A DNA stretch of 64,000 nt from GCA-2684655 sp045105235 (GCA_045105235.1 JBGCDH010000002.1:145198-209197); one strand, 5' to 3'; shown: positions 7,421 to 16,926, counted from the stretch's first letter. Translations and numbers: made by a program. Notes: a model not told the origin generated them from the letters alone.

Positions 7421-10159
7421 GTGAAGCGGGGCGCTGCGGCCCTGCTGCTCGCACTCGCGGGCGCCACGCACGTCGCTCGAGCGCAGAATGAAGAGGTGCC
7501 CGCTGGAGCGCCTACTAGCTCGGCTCGCGAAGAGGCCGGAAATGTCGCTGACCCGCGGGAGTGGCTGAAAATGCCAGCGGCGGAGATCGACTTTGCAAAG
7601 CTGGAGGCGCAGCTCGCTCGTTTGTCTTCAGAAGACCTCGCAAGCTATGTTGGGAAGCTCACCTATTGGCTGGCCGACGCCAGTCGCAAAGCGGAGTCTT
7701 GTTCGGTGCGCGAGCGCGCGTTCGCTTCTCATGAGCCTGCGATCCGTCGTGTGAGTGCGGCACTCGGTTCTGACGCTGCAGTCTACTTTGCCAGCTATTT
7801 GCTAGATGGAGGTGCGGCGGAAGCCACGCTCGATGCGTTGGATCTGGCGGAAGCGAGAGCTGACGACTGCGACGAGGAAGTTCCGAAGCTGGCGAGCTTC
7901 CGCGCTCCTCTCAGGATCGACGCCCTGCTCCAATCGGAACACGCCATCGAGGCTTTGAAATTGGTCTCGGACAAGCGCAAAGCGCTGGAGAGCAAGAGCC
8001 GCAGCTTGGTATATGCGTTTCAACTGAGTACCGAAGCGTCGGTCTACACAACTCTTGGTCGCCTGGACCGCGCCCAAATCTTGCTCCGCGAAGCGGGTGC
8101 ACTGCTCGACGAACTCGAACGAGCATATGTCGTCAAGGATGCGATTCGAGGCGTGCGGTTCGATGTGCTGCGGCATGAATGTGATGTGCTACTTGCCCGT
8201 GAGCGCTACGACCTCTGCCAGCGCGATTTGCTTGCGTATCGCACCAGGCGAAGTGCCGCGGGGTTTCCACTCACGCCCTCTGAAGAGCTCGGACTTAAAG
8301 TCTACGAGATGACGTGCAGCTATGTAGAGACGCAGCGGTCGCCTGAGTCCTGCGATCAGGTGTTGGCGAGCGTTCTCGAGGCGCTGGACGAATGGCAGGT
8401 GCAGCCCCGTATTCGTCACATGCTGCAGCTCTTCGCTGCGGATCTCTATGCGACTTGCGGGCGTATAGACGACGCGGCGCGAGTCATCGAACGGCTGGAG
8501 AACGGAGACATGCCGTCACGTTCCGGGCGTTCGGGCTGGTTGCTTGCACCGATCGCAAGCCGAATCGCGCGCCTCCGCGGTCAGCCCGCCCAGCGAGTGA
8601 AACGCAAAATGCGGCTCCGGGAGGTCTTCGACCGAATGTTGACGGAATGGCGCGGCGTGCCGATCGAAAGCGACGGTACGGGTTTCCTGAGGATTGGTAC
8701 ACGGCTGCGGGTGGTCGGCGAGTTGATTCAGGAGACGCTTCACTTGGATGGGCCGGAGTCGGCGCTCCAGGTGGTTCTCGAAGCTCAGTGTTGCACCACC
8801 TTGGCGCGACGTGCCGCCGTCGAGTTCGGGTCGGTTGACGAACTGAAGGCCTGGCTCCGCGAAACACAGTCTGTTGCTTGGGTCGTGGTTCCGGCTTGGC
8901 ACGAATCGCACGTATTCGTTGTGGATGGCTCCTCCGTTACTTGGTCGAGCGCACCGTGCGCAGTGGAGCTTCGAGATGCGAGTCGACGGTATATCGATGC
9001 GCTAGCGGCGGTGTCGTCGTTACAGAATCGGAATCATCCCGGAGCCGCGGAGCTGCGCGCGGCAAAAGCGGCCGGTGACGCTTTGGCGAAACGAATTATG
9101 CCGCCTGAAGTGGTTGCAGGTATCGGCACAGCAGAGCACGCATTCTGCGTTGGCTCCGGTCTCATAGGCGGTTTCCCCGTTTCCTCGCTGCCACTGCCGG
9201 GAGGCGAGGGCAAGATGCTGGGGGAAGCGGTTGCAGTAAGCGTCACGTCTTCGCTGCCCTTAGTGCAGCGAACGGCTCAGCGGGAAGCGGTTCAGCGGCA
9301 AGCGGTAGCGGCGGCAGATCAATCGTTGCGCAACCGAGTCATGCTTGCTGCGACACTGACTCCTGGTGAGGCCTTCGCGGCACGCAACCGCCTATCGATT
9401 GATGCGGACCAGAAGTCGCCGACAGGGGTGTCGTGGACAGAGGTCGTCTCTGCGCTGCCGGCAAACACCGTTCGTTTGCTCGGTCCGGAGGCGACGATCC
9501 CGGCTCTTCGTTCGGTCTTGCAAGCGCGCGAGCAGCCGTTTTCGCTAGCTGTGCTGGTTGCGCATGGGGAGGCTGCTGGGAGGGACCGTGAAGCAGCGCT
9601 CGGGCTTAGCCCCTCTCGAAGCGGCGCCGCGGGTCGCGGGCAGATGACCGACGACAAAACGCTCGGATCGCGTTCTGATGGGGTATTGACCTCGTCGGAA
9701 TTGGCCACTCTTCCAATGGCTTCCGCCGTCGTGCTGGCTTCCTGCCGCTCGGGGCTCGGCACAAGCCGTCTTGGGGATGATGCAGTCGGTGGCGGGCTCG
9801 CGGGCGCCTGTCTCGAAGCTGGCAGCGTATGCGTCGTGGCAAGCCGCGTGCCGCAACGACTGTCGTTGTTTCGCCGCATTGCGGTGCGGTTCAGCGAGGA
9901 GCTGCTGGCTGGCGTGCCCGCGGCGGAAGCGCTGCGGCGGGCACGCTTGGCGTCCTCCTCCAGCGCGCGAGAGACGCTTGCGGCCGCGCAGGTCGAGCTC
10001 TTTGGCGGCGGGCAGTTTCGTTTGGCGGCGTCGCCGCGCGGAGCCGGAGTGCTGCTTGTGTGGGTAGGCGGCGGTCTAGGCGCTCTCGTTCTGCTGCTCT
10101 GGTTCCGGGCGCCTTGGTTCCGGACGCGTCGAGCCCGCTCGGCTAGCCGCCGGAGCTGA
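7421..10159 (+). CDS. Secreted, membrane-anchored TPR-CHAT (caspase-like) peptidase (module 2)
   Basis: GTG 7421 is chosen, 35 bases after the preceding stop, because it opens a clean signal peptide (KRGAAALLLALAGA, then THVARAQ). Starts further upstream, such as ATG 7256, would overlap the anti-sigma gene by up to 130 bases with non-signal-like sequence. The protein has 912 residues: helical repeats at about 60-480, then a CHAT domain with candidate catalytic His715 (LVAHGEAAG) and Cys775 (LASCRSGLG), the AGACLEAG segment typical of CHAT folds, a transmembrane helix at about 873-893 and a very basic tail (FRTRRARSASRRS). Architecture and gene order match module 1. The 3' end overlaps the convergent secreted-protein gene by 17 bases. 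Confidence 0.75.
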   Translation: MKRGAAALLLALAGATHVARAQNEEVPAGAPTSSAREEAGNVADPREWLKMPAAEIDFAKLEAQLARLSSEDLASYVGKLTYWLADASRKAESCSVRERAFASHEPAIRRVSAALGSDAAVYFASYLLDGGAAEATLDALDLAEARADDCDEEVPKLASFRAPLRIDALLQSEHAIEALKLVSDKRKALESKSRSLVYAFQLSTEASVYTTLGRLDRAQILLREAGALLDELERAYVVKDAIRGVRFDVLRHECDVLLARERYDLCQRDLLAYRTRRSAAGFPLTPSEELGLKVYEMTCSYVETQRSPESCDQVLASVLEALDEWQVQPRIRHMLQLFAADLYATCGRIDDAARVIERLENGDMPSRSGRSGWLLAPIASRIARLRGQPAQRVKRKMRLREVFDRMLTEWRGVPIESDGTGFLRIGTRLRVVGELIQETLHLDGPESALQVVLEAQCCTTLARRAAVEFGSVDELKAWLRETQSVAWVVVPAWHESHVFVVDGSSVTWSSAPCAVELRDASRRYIDALAAVSSLQNRNHPGAAELRAAKAAGDALAKRIMPPEVVAGIGTAEHAFCVGSGLIGGFPVSSLPLPGGEGKMLGEAVAVSVTSSLPLVQRTAQREAVQRQAVAAADQSLRNRVMLAATLTPGEAFAARNRLSIDADQKSPTGVSWTEVVSALPANTVRLLGPEATIPALRSVLQAREQPFSLAVLVAHGEAAGRDREAALGLSPSRSGAAGRGQMTDDKTLGSRSDGVLTSSELATLPMASAVVLASCRSGLGTSRLGDDAVGGGLAGACLEAGSVCVVASRVPQRLSLFRRIAVRFSEELLAGVPAAEALRRARLASSSSARETLAAAQVELFGGGQFRLAASPRGAGVLLVWVGGGLGALVLLLWFRAPWFRTRRARSASRRS

Positions 10160-11819
10160 CGCGAATATGGGATTCCCCTGCGTAAATCGTATTCGGTGGT
10201 GTGGTGGCGCCCGTTACCGAGGGATGCGGTAGTGTCGTGACAACTCCGACTACGATCCCACGTAGATAGGCCTCATCGAAGAGATCACTCAGAGCGCATG
10301 GACCGGGCCCGGGCAGCTCACCAAAGCCTATTGGAAAGTCAGAACTCACACTATGGAGGAAAGGGAACTGCGGGTCGACTGCCTGCTCAATCAGCGAGGC
10401 GCTGATGCCCAGGGTAATGGGCGGGCTGGCTTGGCGTGTCCTGCCGTTTCGCCACTCGACGATGCGCGTCGACACGTAGTAGACGTGATCTGGCTCCCAA
10501 TGCAGGTCAAGCTTGAGCTCTGTGGGCAGCACGAGTTTGACGTTCCACTCGGAGGTCCCCGTGCCGTTCGCCAGCGGGTTTACAAGCTTTAGGTGTTCGT
10601 CGAAAAGCGTGCCTGGAGCGATGTCGTTATTGGAAGAATCGCCCAACCACGCATGGAATTCGAACCGAGTCTCGCTGCCGGCGCGAACGTAGTTCGAAAG
10701 CAGGGCGTTGGATACCTGCAGAGTGAACTTCAGCGTGGTGCTCGGTCCAGGCAATGGGTCGTCGGTCATTTGACCGAGGGAGATCCCGTCGATTCCTCCC
10801 TGAAGCGCGGCCGTGGTTGCAATCTCCGGCCAGCTGATTTTATCGCTGCCGTCCGTGCCCGTAAGCAACCGGATGATTGGACCTGCGCCCGTGACCGTGT
10901 CGGCATCTCCCGAGTAGCTCCATGGAAATAGAGGGTCGGTGTTGAGTGTGTTGAAGACAGGGACCGTCTGTGTGTTGACGAAAACCTGTACGCCCTGATC
11001 ACTCTTTACCAGTGCATCGAGCTCGCCGTCATTGTTCTCGTCGGCAAAGAGCAGCTGGTTCAACGTGCCGGGTGGCGCGGCGGCGGTGACGTTGTCGCTC
11101 GTCAGGAGGCCCGCTTCGCTGCAGGTGTCGATGATCGTGAAGTTGCCAAAGGTCTCGAGGATGGCGAGGCGGGCGTTGCCGATGCCGGAGCCGGGCAGCA
11201 CCGCGAGATCGACCGGGTTGCAGGGCCAGCTCCACACCAAGCTGCCGTTGACGCTGTAGCATTTGACCCTGGTGGCGCTAGCAGCAGCGATGTAGGGCAG
11301 GTTGTTGGTGCCCATGAAGACTTCGATGTCGTGAACATCGTGTGCGCTCACGAACGTCGACAGCAGGATCTGCGCATTGTCGTAGCGGTAGAGGCGGACG
11401 GTGCGCAGGTCGGAGCCGAGGGTTGCGACGGCGTGCATGCCGTTGAACTCCTGCGAGCAGACTTCAACTGCGCCGGCGAGTGCGGAGTCGCCCCAGGGGG
11501 TCGTGACGTAGGTCTCGGAGGTTTCGCTCCACTCGATGGTGGATGCTCCGGTCGCGGTCAGCGAAACCAGGGTTTCTGGGTCGCCGAGCTCGCTCGCTCG
11601 AAGGACCGTCGCGTCCACGACTCCGGTTTGCAGCAGCGTGGTGCCGCCGCCGATCGCGAAGTTGCCGTGGATGTCAAGGTCGCCGCCAACGGCACTCAAG
11701 GAAACGGCGGAGTACCAGAGATTACCGGTGTCAAACCGCATCACCTTGGCTGGAGCCTGCGCGGCGAGCGAGTGGCAGAGAAGGGCCCCAGTCAGGCCGA
11801 ATGTTAGAGTCTTAATCAT
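10143..11819 (-). CDS. Secreted hypothetical protein with beta-repeat segments
   Basis: ATG 11819 begins a signal peptide (MIKTLTFGLTGALLCHSLA, then AQA); the longer open frame upstream is unlikely to be translated. The 558-residue product is rich in Thr, Ser, Val and Gly. It has an FADENNDGELDALV segment (about residues 260-275) resembling an FG-GAP/VCBS-type Asp-rich loop, and NGTG/EWNVKLVL strands further on. No enzyme motif is visible. It is probably exported to the envelope or medium. Its last 17 bases overlap the end of the convergent CHAT gene, so antisense interference at the 3' ends is possible. Confidence 0.6.
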   Translation of the reverse strand: MIKTLTFGLTGALLCHSLAAQAPAKVMRFDTGNLWYSAVSLSAVGGDLDIHGNFAIGGGTTLLQTGVVDATVLRASELGDPETLVSLTATGASTIEWSETSETYVTTPWGDSALAGAVEVCSQEFNGMHAVATLGSDLRTVRLYRYDNAQILLSTFVSAHDVHDIEVFMGTNNLPYIAAASATRVKCYSVNGSLVWSWPCNPVDLAVLPGSGIGNARLAILETFGNFTIIDTCSEAGLLTSDNVTAAAPPGTLNQLLFADENNDGELDALVKSDQGVQVFVNTQTVPVFNTLNTDPLFPWSYSGDADTVTGAGPIIRLLTGTDGSDKISWPEIATTAALQGGIDGISLGQMTDDPLPGPSTTLKFTLQVSNALLSNYVRAGSETRFEFHAWLGDSSNNDIAPGTLFDEHLKLVNPLANGTGTSEWNVKLVLPTELKLDLHWEPDHVYYVSTRIVEWRNGRTRQASPPITLGISASLIEQAVDPQFPFLHSVSSDFPIGFGELPGPGPCALSDLFDEAYLRGIVVGVVTTLPHPSVTGATTPPNTIYAGESHIRVSSGG

Positions 11820-12282
11820 AGGGAAGCTGTGGATCTGCGAAGTAACCGTCGGCGGCTTCGTGGGAGTTCGGGAAATTGCCGGGGGCGCAGGGACGCGTTG
11901 CTTGCCGCGTAGGCGGTCGATGTGACTGCTCGCTGTCCGGCGTCCGGGCGGCGTCGGTGTCATTCAGTCCTTGGGGGCGCGCCGATCCGGGCGATCCATG
12001 TGGTTGCGCATCCTCGTCCATGTGTTCTGCAGGTAGTGACTTACGCTCACTTAAGAACCATACCAGCAGTTTGGAGGGATCCTTCAACCGGGTGCGCGGC
12101 GGGTCGCAGCGCGCAATCTTCTGCGACTCGGCCCTCCGAAGGTTGCTGCCGGAGGTCCGGGGCGGTGCCCATGAGAGCTGGGCCGAGCACCGGCTCTGGC
12201 CGCCTGGTGCTTGGCCACCTGGTGCCTGGCCACCTGGCGGCATGGCGACCGCTGCGAAGCCGCCTCGCGCTGCAGCCGGCGG
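11820..12282. other. Intergenic region with short tandem repeat
   Basis: This 463-base stretch lies between two minus-strand genes. I see no convincing gene in it. At about 12197-12245 a unit close to TGGTGCTTGGCCACC occurs about three times in tandem. Upstream sequences of the secreted protein at 10143-11819 must lie at its left end, but no clear promoter hexamers stand out. Confidence 0.4.
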
Positions 12283-13212
12283 CTATTGCGCCAGGGCGAA
12301 GTCCAGTGCGGCTCGCACGGCCGCAACCTGGGCGCGGTTGCAGTCGTCGTTCGTGACCTTCGGGCTGTCTGGATAGACCTCGGTCGTGGTCGTGTAGCGG
12401 GCGCCGGTCATACCGGCGCACAGCCCGAGCTCTTTGCAGGCGTAGTTGATGACGCCATTCTGGGTTACGGCAGCGCCGATGATCTCGCCGTTGTCGTCCG
12501 GTGGGGCGATGTGCGTGACCTTCTCCACGCCGGCAATGATCGCGGCCTGAAACGCAGGCTGCGGGTTGTTGGTGTCGCCGACGGTGTAGAAGCCGTCGGG
12601 GATCTCGCCGGGTTCGAATGGCTTGCCGTCGCGGGCTGCGACGGCCGGTCGAAACTCATCTTCGTCGCTGTCGGTCGTTTCGTGGAGATCCATGTGCACC
12701 AAAAACTCGGCGCCGAGCCGCTGCACGAATGCCATGGCGGCGGCGGCCTCTTCGCACGGACTGTCGGCAACGAAAGAACGGTTGGGATCGATGGCCTGCG
12801 CGTTCCAGCGGTTGATCGCCTCGTATGCCCAAGGGCTGACGCACGGCAGCACGGCAAGGTTGATCCTGTCGAGGTAGCTGGCCGCGTCGTTGGCGAGGAA
12901 CTGCAGCGCGCCCTGCACGCCGCTGGTTTCGTAACCGTGCACGCCGCCGGTGATCAGCACCCAGGGTCGTCCGTTCTGCGGGTTGCGGCTCGTGGCGGCG
13001 AACAGCGGAAAACGCTCCGCGTCGATACTCAGCGCACCGTAGCGCGCAATTTCGAAATGCTCGCCGGCGCCTTCTTTGATGTGATCCAGTTTCTGGAGCA
13101 CCTCGTCGCGGTAGCTGCGCAACTGCTTGCGCTGGGCAAGCCAGGTTGCCTTGTCGGCGTCGGTCCAAGGCTGAAGCGGGGTTCCAATCGGATAGAAGCG
13201 TGCAGTGGTCAT
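12283..13212 (-). CDS. M14-family (zinc carboxypeptidase-like) metallohydrolase
   Basis: The 309-residue protein carries an M14 zinc site: His92 and Glu95 in GGVHGYETSG and His177 in HMDLHETTD, with an Asp-Pro-Asn-Arg segment (142-145) in the expected place for substrate carboxylate binding. A candidate catalytic Glu lies in TTTEVYPDSP near residue 280. The family includes carboxypeptidases and succinylglutamate desuccinylase/aspartoacylase-like enzymes; the compact size and lack of a signal peptide suggest a cytoplasmic amidase or peptidase acting on small substrates. It follows the ThuA-like gene on the same strand by 87 bases. Confidence 0.75.
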   Translation of the reverse strand: MTTARFYPIGTPLQPWTDADKATWLAQRKQLRSYRDEVLQKLDHIKEGAGEHFEIARYGALSIDAERFPLFAATSRNPQNGRPWVLITGGVHGYETSGVQGALQFLANDAASYLDRINLAVLPCVSPWAYEAINRWNAQAIDPNRSFVADSPCEEAAAAMAFVQRLGAEFLVHMDLHETTDSDEDEFRPAVAARDGKPFEPGEIPDGFYTVGDTNNPQPAFQAAIIAGVEKVTHIAPPDDNGEIIGAAVTQNGVINYACKELGLCAGMTGARYTTTTEVYPDSPKVTNDDCNRAQVAAVRAALDFALAQ

Positions 13213-13299
13213 GTTGTAGGTCGAAAGGGCCGGGTGGAGTTGGCCTGTGCTTGAGCTTGTGCTGGCCGAAGGTCGAGCGTTCGTTCGCGATCCTGCGTG

Positions 13300-15297
13300 C
13301 TACCGAGATGAAAGCCCGGCCGGCATCGTGGCGTCGACATGCGTCGACGTCGGTCGGTTGCAGCTTTCGTCGTTGCAGACCTGGTAGCGGATTTCGCAGG
13401 CGAGCTTTGTGCCCGGCTTGGCGGTGCCGGACAGCTTGCAGCGGAACTGCACCATGCCGTCGAGCAGGATCGTCGCCGGCGATTCCTTGTCCGGGTGGCC
13501 GTCGTCCGTAGACCATTCGCCATCCTGCTTGAGGCTCGCCGGGAGCTGTAGACCAAGCTCGACGACGCGATTGGCAGAGCCCGAAGGTGTTTCGAGGTAG
13601 GCGTGCCAGCCGTCATAGATCGAAAGCGTCACGGCTGCGTGGAGGCTGCCGTCGTGGCTGCGGACGATTTCCATCGCGGCCGACAGCGGCTGCCGCGGGC
13701 TCGGCGCGTTGGGTTTCTTCGGCGTGCCGGGTTGCTGCCGGGGGGCCGCCGCCGAATCCGCCGCCGCCGCCGCGTTCGAGATGCCGGCGCTTTCGGCTGC
13801 CTCTTCGGTCGTATCGACGAGCCATTTGTAGCCGCCCGCTTCGGTAAAGAAGAGCCGGTCGCTCGATTGCGTCCACCAGGCGCGCCACTGGGCTGCCGTC
13901 TCAAACGACTGGTCGGTGTAGCGCCGCAGGATGTTCTGGGCGGCTTCGGCTTGGCCGCTGTTTGCGAGTGCCTTGATCGCCTTTTCGATCAGCGTTGGAT
14001 CGCCGTTGCCGACGCCAAAGCGGCGCAGCTCTTCGTCCGTCGTCAGCTCATACCAGCCGGTCGAACGCATATAGGGCAGGCGCGCGTCGAAATAGGCGCG
14101 GATCTTCGCTGAGTCCTCACGAAGCGCTGGCCAGTCGGATTCGGGGATGTAGCGGCGGATTCGGTCGAATCGCCCCGGAGGCGTCGGCTCGGGATACCCA
14201 AGCGTGCGGCGCTCGTGGTTGGTGATCGCCTCGCCCTTCGCCAGTCGCGCCTTGATGGCGGCCTTCGCTGCGGCGTCGTCTTTGGCGAACTGCGCGTAGC
14301 GCGCAACCGTCGCCGCGTAGCTCGCGTCGCTCATGCTCAAAAGGGCGTCGGTCACGTAGCTGCGCATCGCCGTGCCGGGCTTCTTGCGCGCGATCGGTGG
14401 CTTGCCTTGGAACTTCGCAATGTAGTGCACGCAATTCACAAACACGTGCTTGGCCTCGGCGGTCAAAAACGTCGGCGATGCCGCGAAGCCCCAGTGCAAG
14501 AAGTTGCCGTGCCGGCCAATCGCGACGGCGCGCGAGTTCTTGCTGTTGACGCCGCTCGAGATCCACTCGACGTCGGGAGAGTCCAAAAAGCCTTGGTCAC
14601 GCGAGACCACACCGATCAGCTGGCCCGTGCCTTCGGTGTAGCCTTCCGTTTGCACGCGCCACATCGGCATCGTATCGCCGAGCTGCTCGCTGCGGTAATC
14701 GGGCGGCGTGGCGCGGTCTTCGAGGCTCAAGCGAACCTTGTGGGGAGTCTGGAAAATATCGTGTTCGATGCGCATCCCGTGCGCGTGGGCGTCCAAACAC
14801 ATTCAAAGCCAATCGAGCTTGAGTCCGAGCGGCTCGCCGATGCGCGGCGAGTTGTGGGCGATGGTGATCGCGGCGCGGTCGAACGACTGCGGCAGAAACG
14901 TCGCTGCCTGGTAGGTCGGATCGCCGGTGACGGGGTCGGTGCCGCGCACGGCCGGCGTCAGGGCTTTGGGCTGGACGTCGAAGATCGTGACGTCAGCGTC
15001 GTTGGACATGCTGACGACGTAGTCTTCGCCATGCACAACCGTGACGTTCGCGAAGTGGTAGCGCAGCAGCGACTCCCAGGCCGCGGTGCGTTCGCGCAGC
15101 AGCGGCAGGGCACGCGGCGCGGAGTCATCGGCCATGCCGGTCTGCGGCTTGGCGGGGTCTTGGCCGACCAAAAGCACCGACAGCGAGGCGTCGTGGTGTG
15201 CGGCTGCTCGGCTTGGCGCGCTTGCGGAAGCTTGCGCCGCCGCAGAAGCGGCTAGCGAAACTGCTAGAAGGAACGCGTCGCGTAGGGTTCGTTGCAT
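13300..15297 (-). CDS. Secreted ThuA-like protein with in-frame TGA at codon 165 (possible selenoprotein or broken gene)
   Basis: The frame from ATG 15297 to TGA 13300-13302 is continuous apart from one TGA at 14805-14803. Before the TGA there are 164 residues with a signal peptide (MQRTLRDAFLLAVSLAAS, then AAAQA) and the first half of a ThuA/glutamine-amidotransferase-like fold (HNSPRIGEPLGLKLDWL). After it the same frame continues as MCLDAHAHGMRIEHDIF, completing the fold (MPMWRVQTEGY, IGRHGNFLHWGFAASPT). The C-terminal region (about 560-660) contains QVCNDESCNRPT, resembling the DsbD N-terminal thiol-disulphide domain. The stop could be Sec (giving Sec-Met-Cys), a termination-reinitiation site (TGA directly followed by ATG), a nonsense mutation or an assembly error. 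Function unknown. Confidence 0.6.
14761..14805 (-). promoter_or_regulatory. In-frame UGA plus SECIS-like hairpin candidate
   Basis: Read on the minus strand, UGA (14805-14803) is followed by a two-part hairpin. The outer stem is GUGUUUG (14800-14794) with CGAACAC (14767-14761), seven pairs including one G-U. The inner stem is GCGCA with UGCGC, five pairs, closing a CGGGA loop that begins 24 bases after the UGA and has G at its second position. Known bacterial SECIS elements lie directly downstream of the UGA, with an apical loop at similar spacing and a G in the first two loop bases. The match is by eye and could arise by chance in GC-rich coding sequence. Confidence 0.35.
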
Positions 15298-15423
15298 GGG
15301 CGAATCTGCGCCCATTCTATCAGGCTCCCGCGCCGCTTCCGGCATCGGATCGTGGCGAAGCGCTCGACGCGGCAGGATCTCCGTGTTGTCGGTCGCGGTC
15401 GTGGGCTACTGTCCCTAGCAACT

Positions 15424-16926
15424 ATGCCGCCTATTCGCCGCATCCTGATTGCCAACCGAGGTGAGATTGCGCTGCGCGTGATCCGCACTGCCCAGGAGAT
15501 GGGCATCGAAACGGTTGCCGTCTACTCCGACGCCGACCGGACCGCACTGCACGTGCGCAAGGCCAACCTCGCTGTGCATCTCGGTGGCAGCAAACCTTCC
15601 GAAAGCTACCTCGACGCCGACAAGGTGCTCGCAGCGGCCAAGGCGACGGGCTGCGATGCGCTGCACCCGGGCTACGGCTTCCTGAGCGAAAACGCCGCAT
15701 TCTCCCAGGCCTGCGCGGAAGCCGGGGTCGTGTTCTTGGGGCCGTCCGCGAAGGCGATCTCTTCGATGGGCGACAAGGTTGCGGCGCGCAAGATCGCGCT
15801 CGAAGCCGGTGTGCCGCTGGTGCCAGGGCTCGAAGAAGACGTGGAGGAAGATCGACTGGTGGAGGCCGCCAAAGAGGTCGGCTACCCCGTGATGCTCAAG
15901 GCTGCTGCCGGCGGTGGCGGCAAGGGCATCCGAATCGTCGAGTCCGAAGACCAGCTCCTGGAGGCGTTCCGCATGGCGCGCGCCGAAGCCAAGAGCTCGT
16001 TTGGCGATGACCGCGTCTACCTCGAAAAGTTCGTCGTTGAGCCGCGACATGTCGAGGTGCAGCTGCTTGCCGATACCCACGGCAACGTCATGCACTACGG
16101 CGAGCGCGAGTGCTCGGTGCAGCGCCGCCACCAAAAGCTGGTCGAAGAGTCACCTTGCAGCGCGTTGACGCCTGAGCTGCGCGAGCAGATGGGCCAAGCC
16201 GCGTGTGATCTGGCGCGCTACGTCGGCTATGTCGGCGCCGGCACCGTCGAGTTTCTGTACTCCAAGGGAGCGTTCTACTTCCTGGAGATGAACACCCGTC
16301 TGCAGGTAGAGCACCCGATCACCGAAGAGCGGTTCGGGGTCGACCTGGTGCGCGAGATGATCCGCATTGGCCAAGGCGAAGAGCTCGCGCCCAAGCAGGA
16401 GCCGCGCGGCCACAGCATCGAAGTGCGCATCAACGCCGAAGATCCGCAAAACTACTTTCCATCGCTTGGCACGATCAAGCGCATGGGCTTGCCGGGAGGC
16501 CCCGGCGTGCGCCTCGATAGCGCAATGTTCCGGGGCATGGAGGTCACGCCGCACTACGACAGCATGCTTGGCAAGCTGATCGTGCATGCGCAAGACCGGC
16601 CGCAGGCGATCGAGCGGATGAAGCGCGCGCTGCGCGAGTTGCGCATCGTCGGTGTCGCGACGTCGCTACCGGTGGCGCTTTGCACACTGGAGAGCGACGC
16701 ATTCGTTTCGGGCAATTACGACACGAGCATTCTGACGCAGATCGACACGGCTGCTGCCGCGCACCGCGATGTAGCGATGCTGGCTGCTGCGGCCGCGCGG
16801 TTCTTGCGCGCCGAGCGCGTGGGCGGTGAGCAGGATGGCGATGGCGCATCGCAGGATGCCCCGCAGACCGCCCCAACGTGGGCCATGCTTGGCCGCAGCG
16901 AGCGGCTTTGGAGGAGCGCACGATGA
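15424..16926 (+). CDS. accC: Biotin carboxylase subunit of an acyl-CoA or pyruvate-type carboxylase
   Basis: The 500-residue protein starts at ATG 15424 (MPPIRRILIANRGEIALRVI). It has the biotin carboxylase N-domain, an ATP-grasp domain with the Gly-rich loop KAAAGGGGKGIRIVES, the FLEMNTRLQVEHPITE active-site segment and a C-domain. It uses ATP and bicarbonate to carboxylate biotin on a carrier. Length and motifs agree with AccC (about 450 residues), with a roughly 40-residue C-terminal tail. The stop overlaps the biotin carrier gene as ATGA at 16923-16926. The matching carboxyltransferase is not in this window, so the final acceptor (acetyl-CoA, propionyl-CoA or pyruvate) is not known. Confidence 0.9.
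   Translation: MPPIRRILIANRGEIALRVIRTAQEMGIETVAVYSDADRTALHVRKANLAVHLGGSKPSESYLDADKVLAAAKATGCDALHPGYGFLSENAAFSQACAEAGVVFLGPSAKAISSMGDKVAARKIALEAGVPLVPGLEEDVEEDRLVEAAKEVGYPVMLKAAAGGGGKGIRIVESEDQLLEAFRMARAEAKSSFGDDRVYLEKFVVEPRHVEVQLLADTHGNVMHYGERECSVQRRHQKLVEESPCSALTPELREQMGQAACDLARYVGYVGAGTVEFLYSKGAFYFLEMNTRLQVEHPITEERFGVDLVREMIRIGQGEELAPKQEPRGHSIEVRINAEDPQNYFPSLGTIKRMGLPGGPGVRLDSAMFRGMEVTPHYDSMLGKLIVHAQDRPQAIERMKRALRELRIVGVATSLPVALCTLESDAFVSGNYDTSILTQIDTAAAAHRDVAMLAAAAARFLRAERVGGEQDGDGASQDAPQTAPTWAMLGRSERLWRSAR

Noticed and set aside
10220..10240. TAGTGTCGTG at about 10225-10234, matching the terminal repeat of the elements.
   Set aside because: Only 10 bases match, inside a coding gene, with no inverted partner nearby. 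It is most likely chance.
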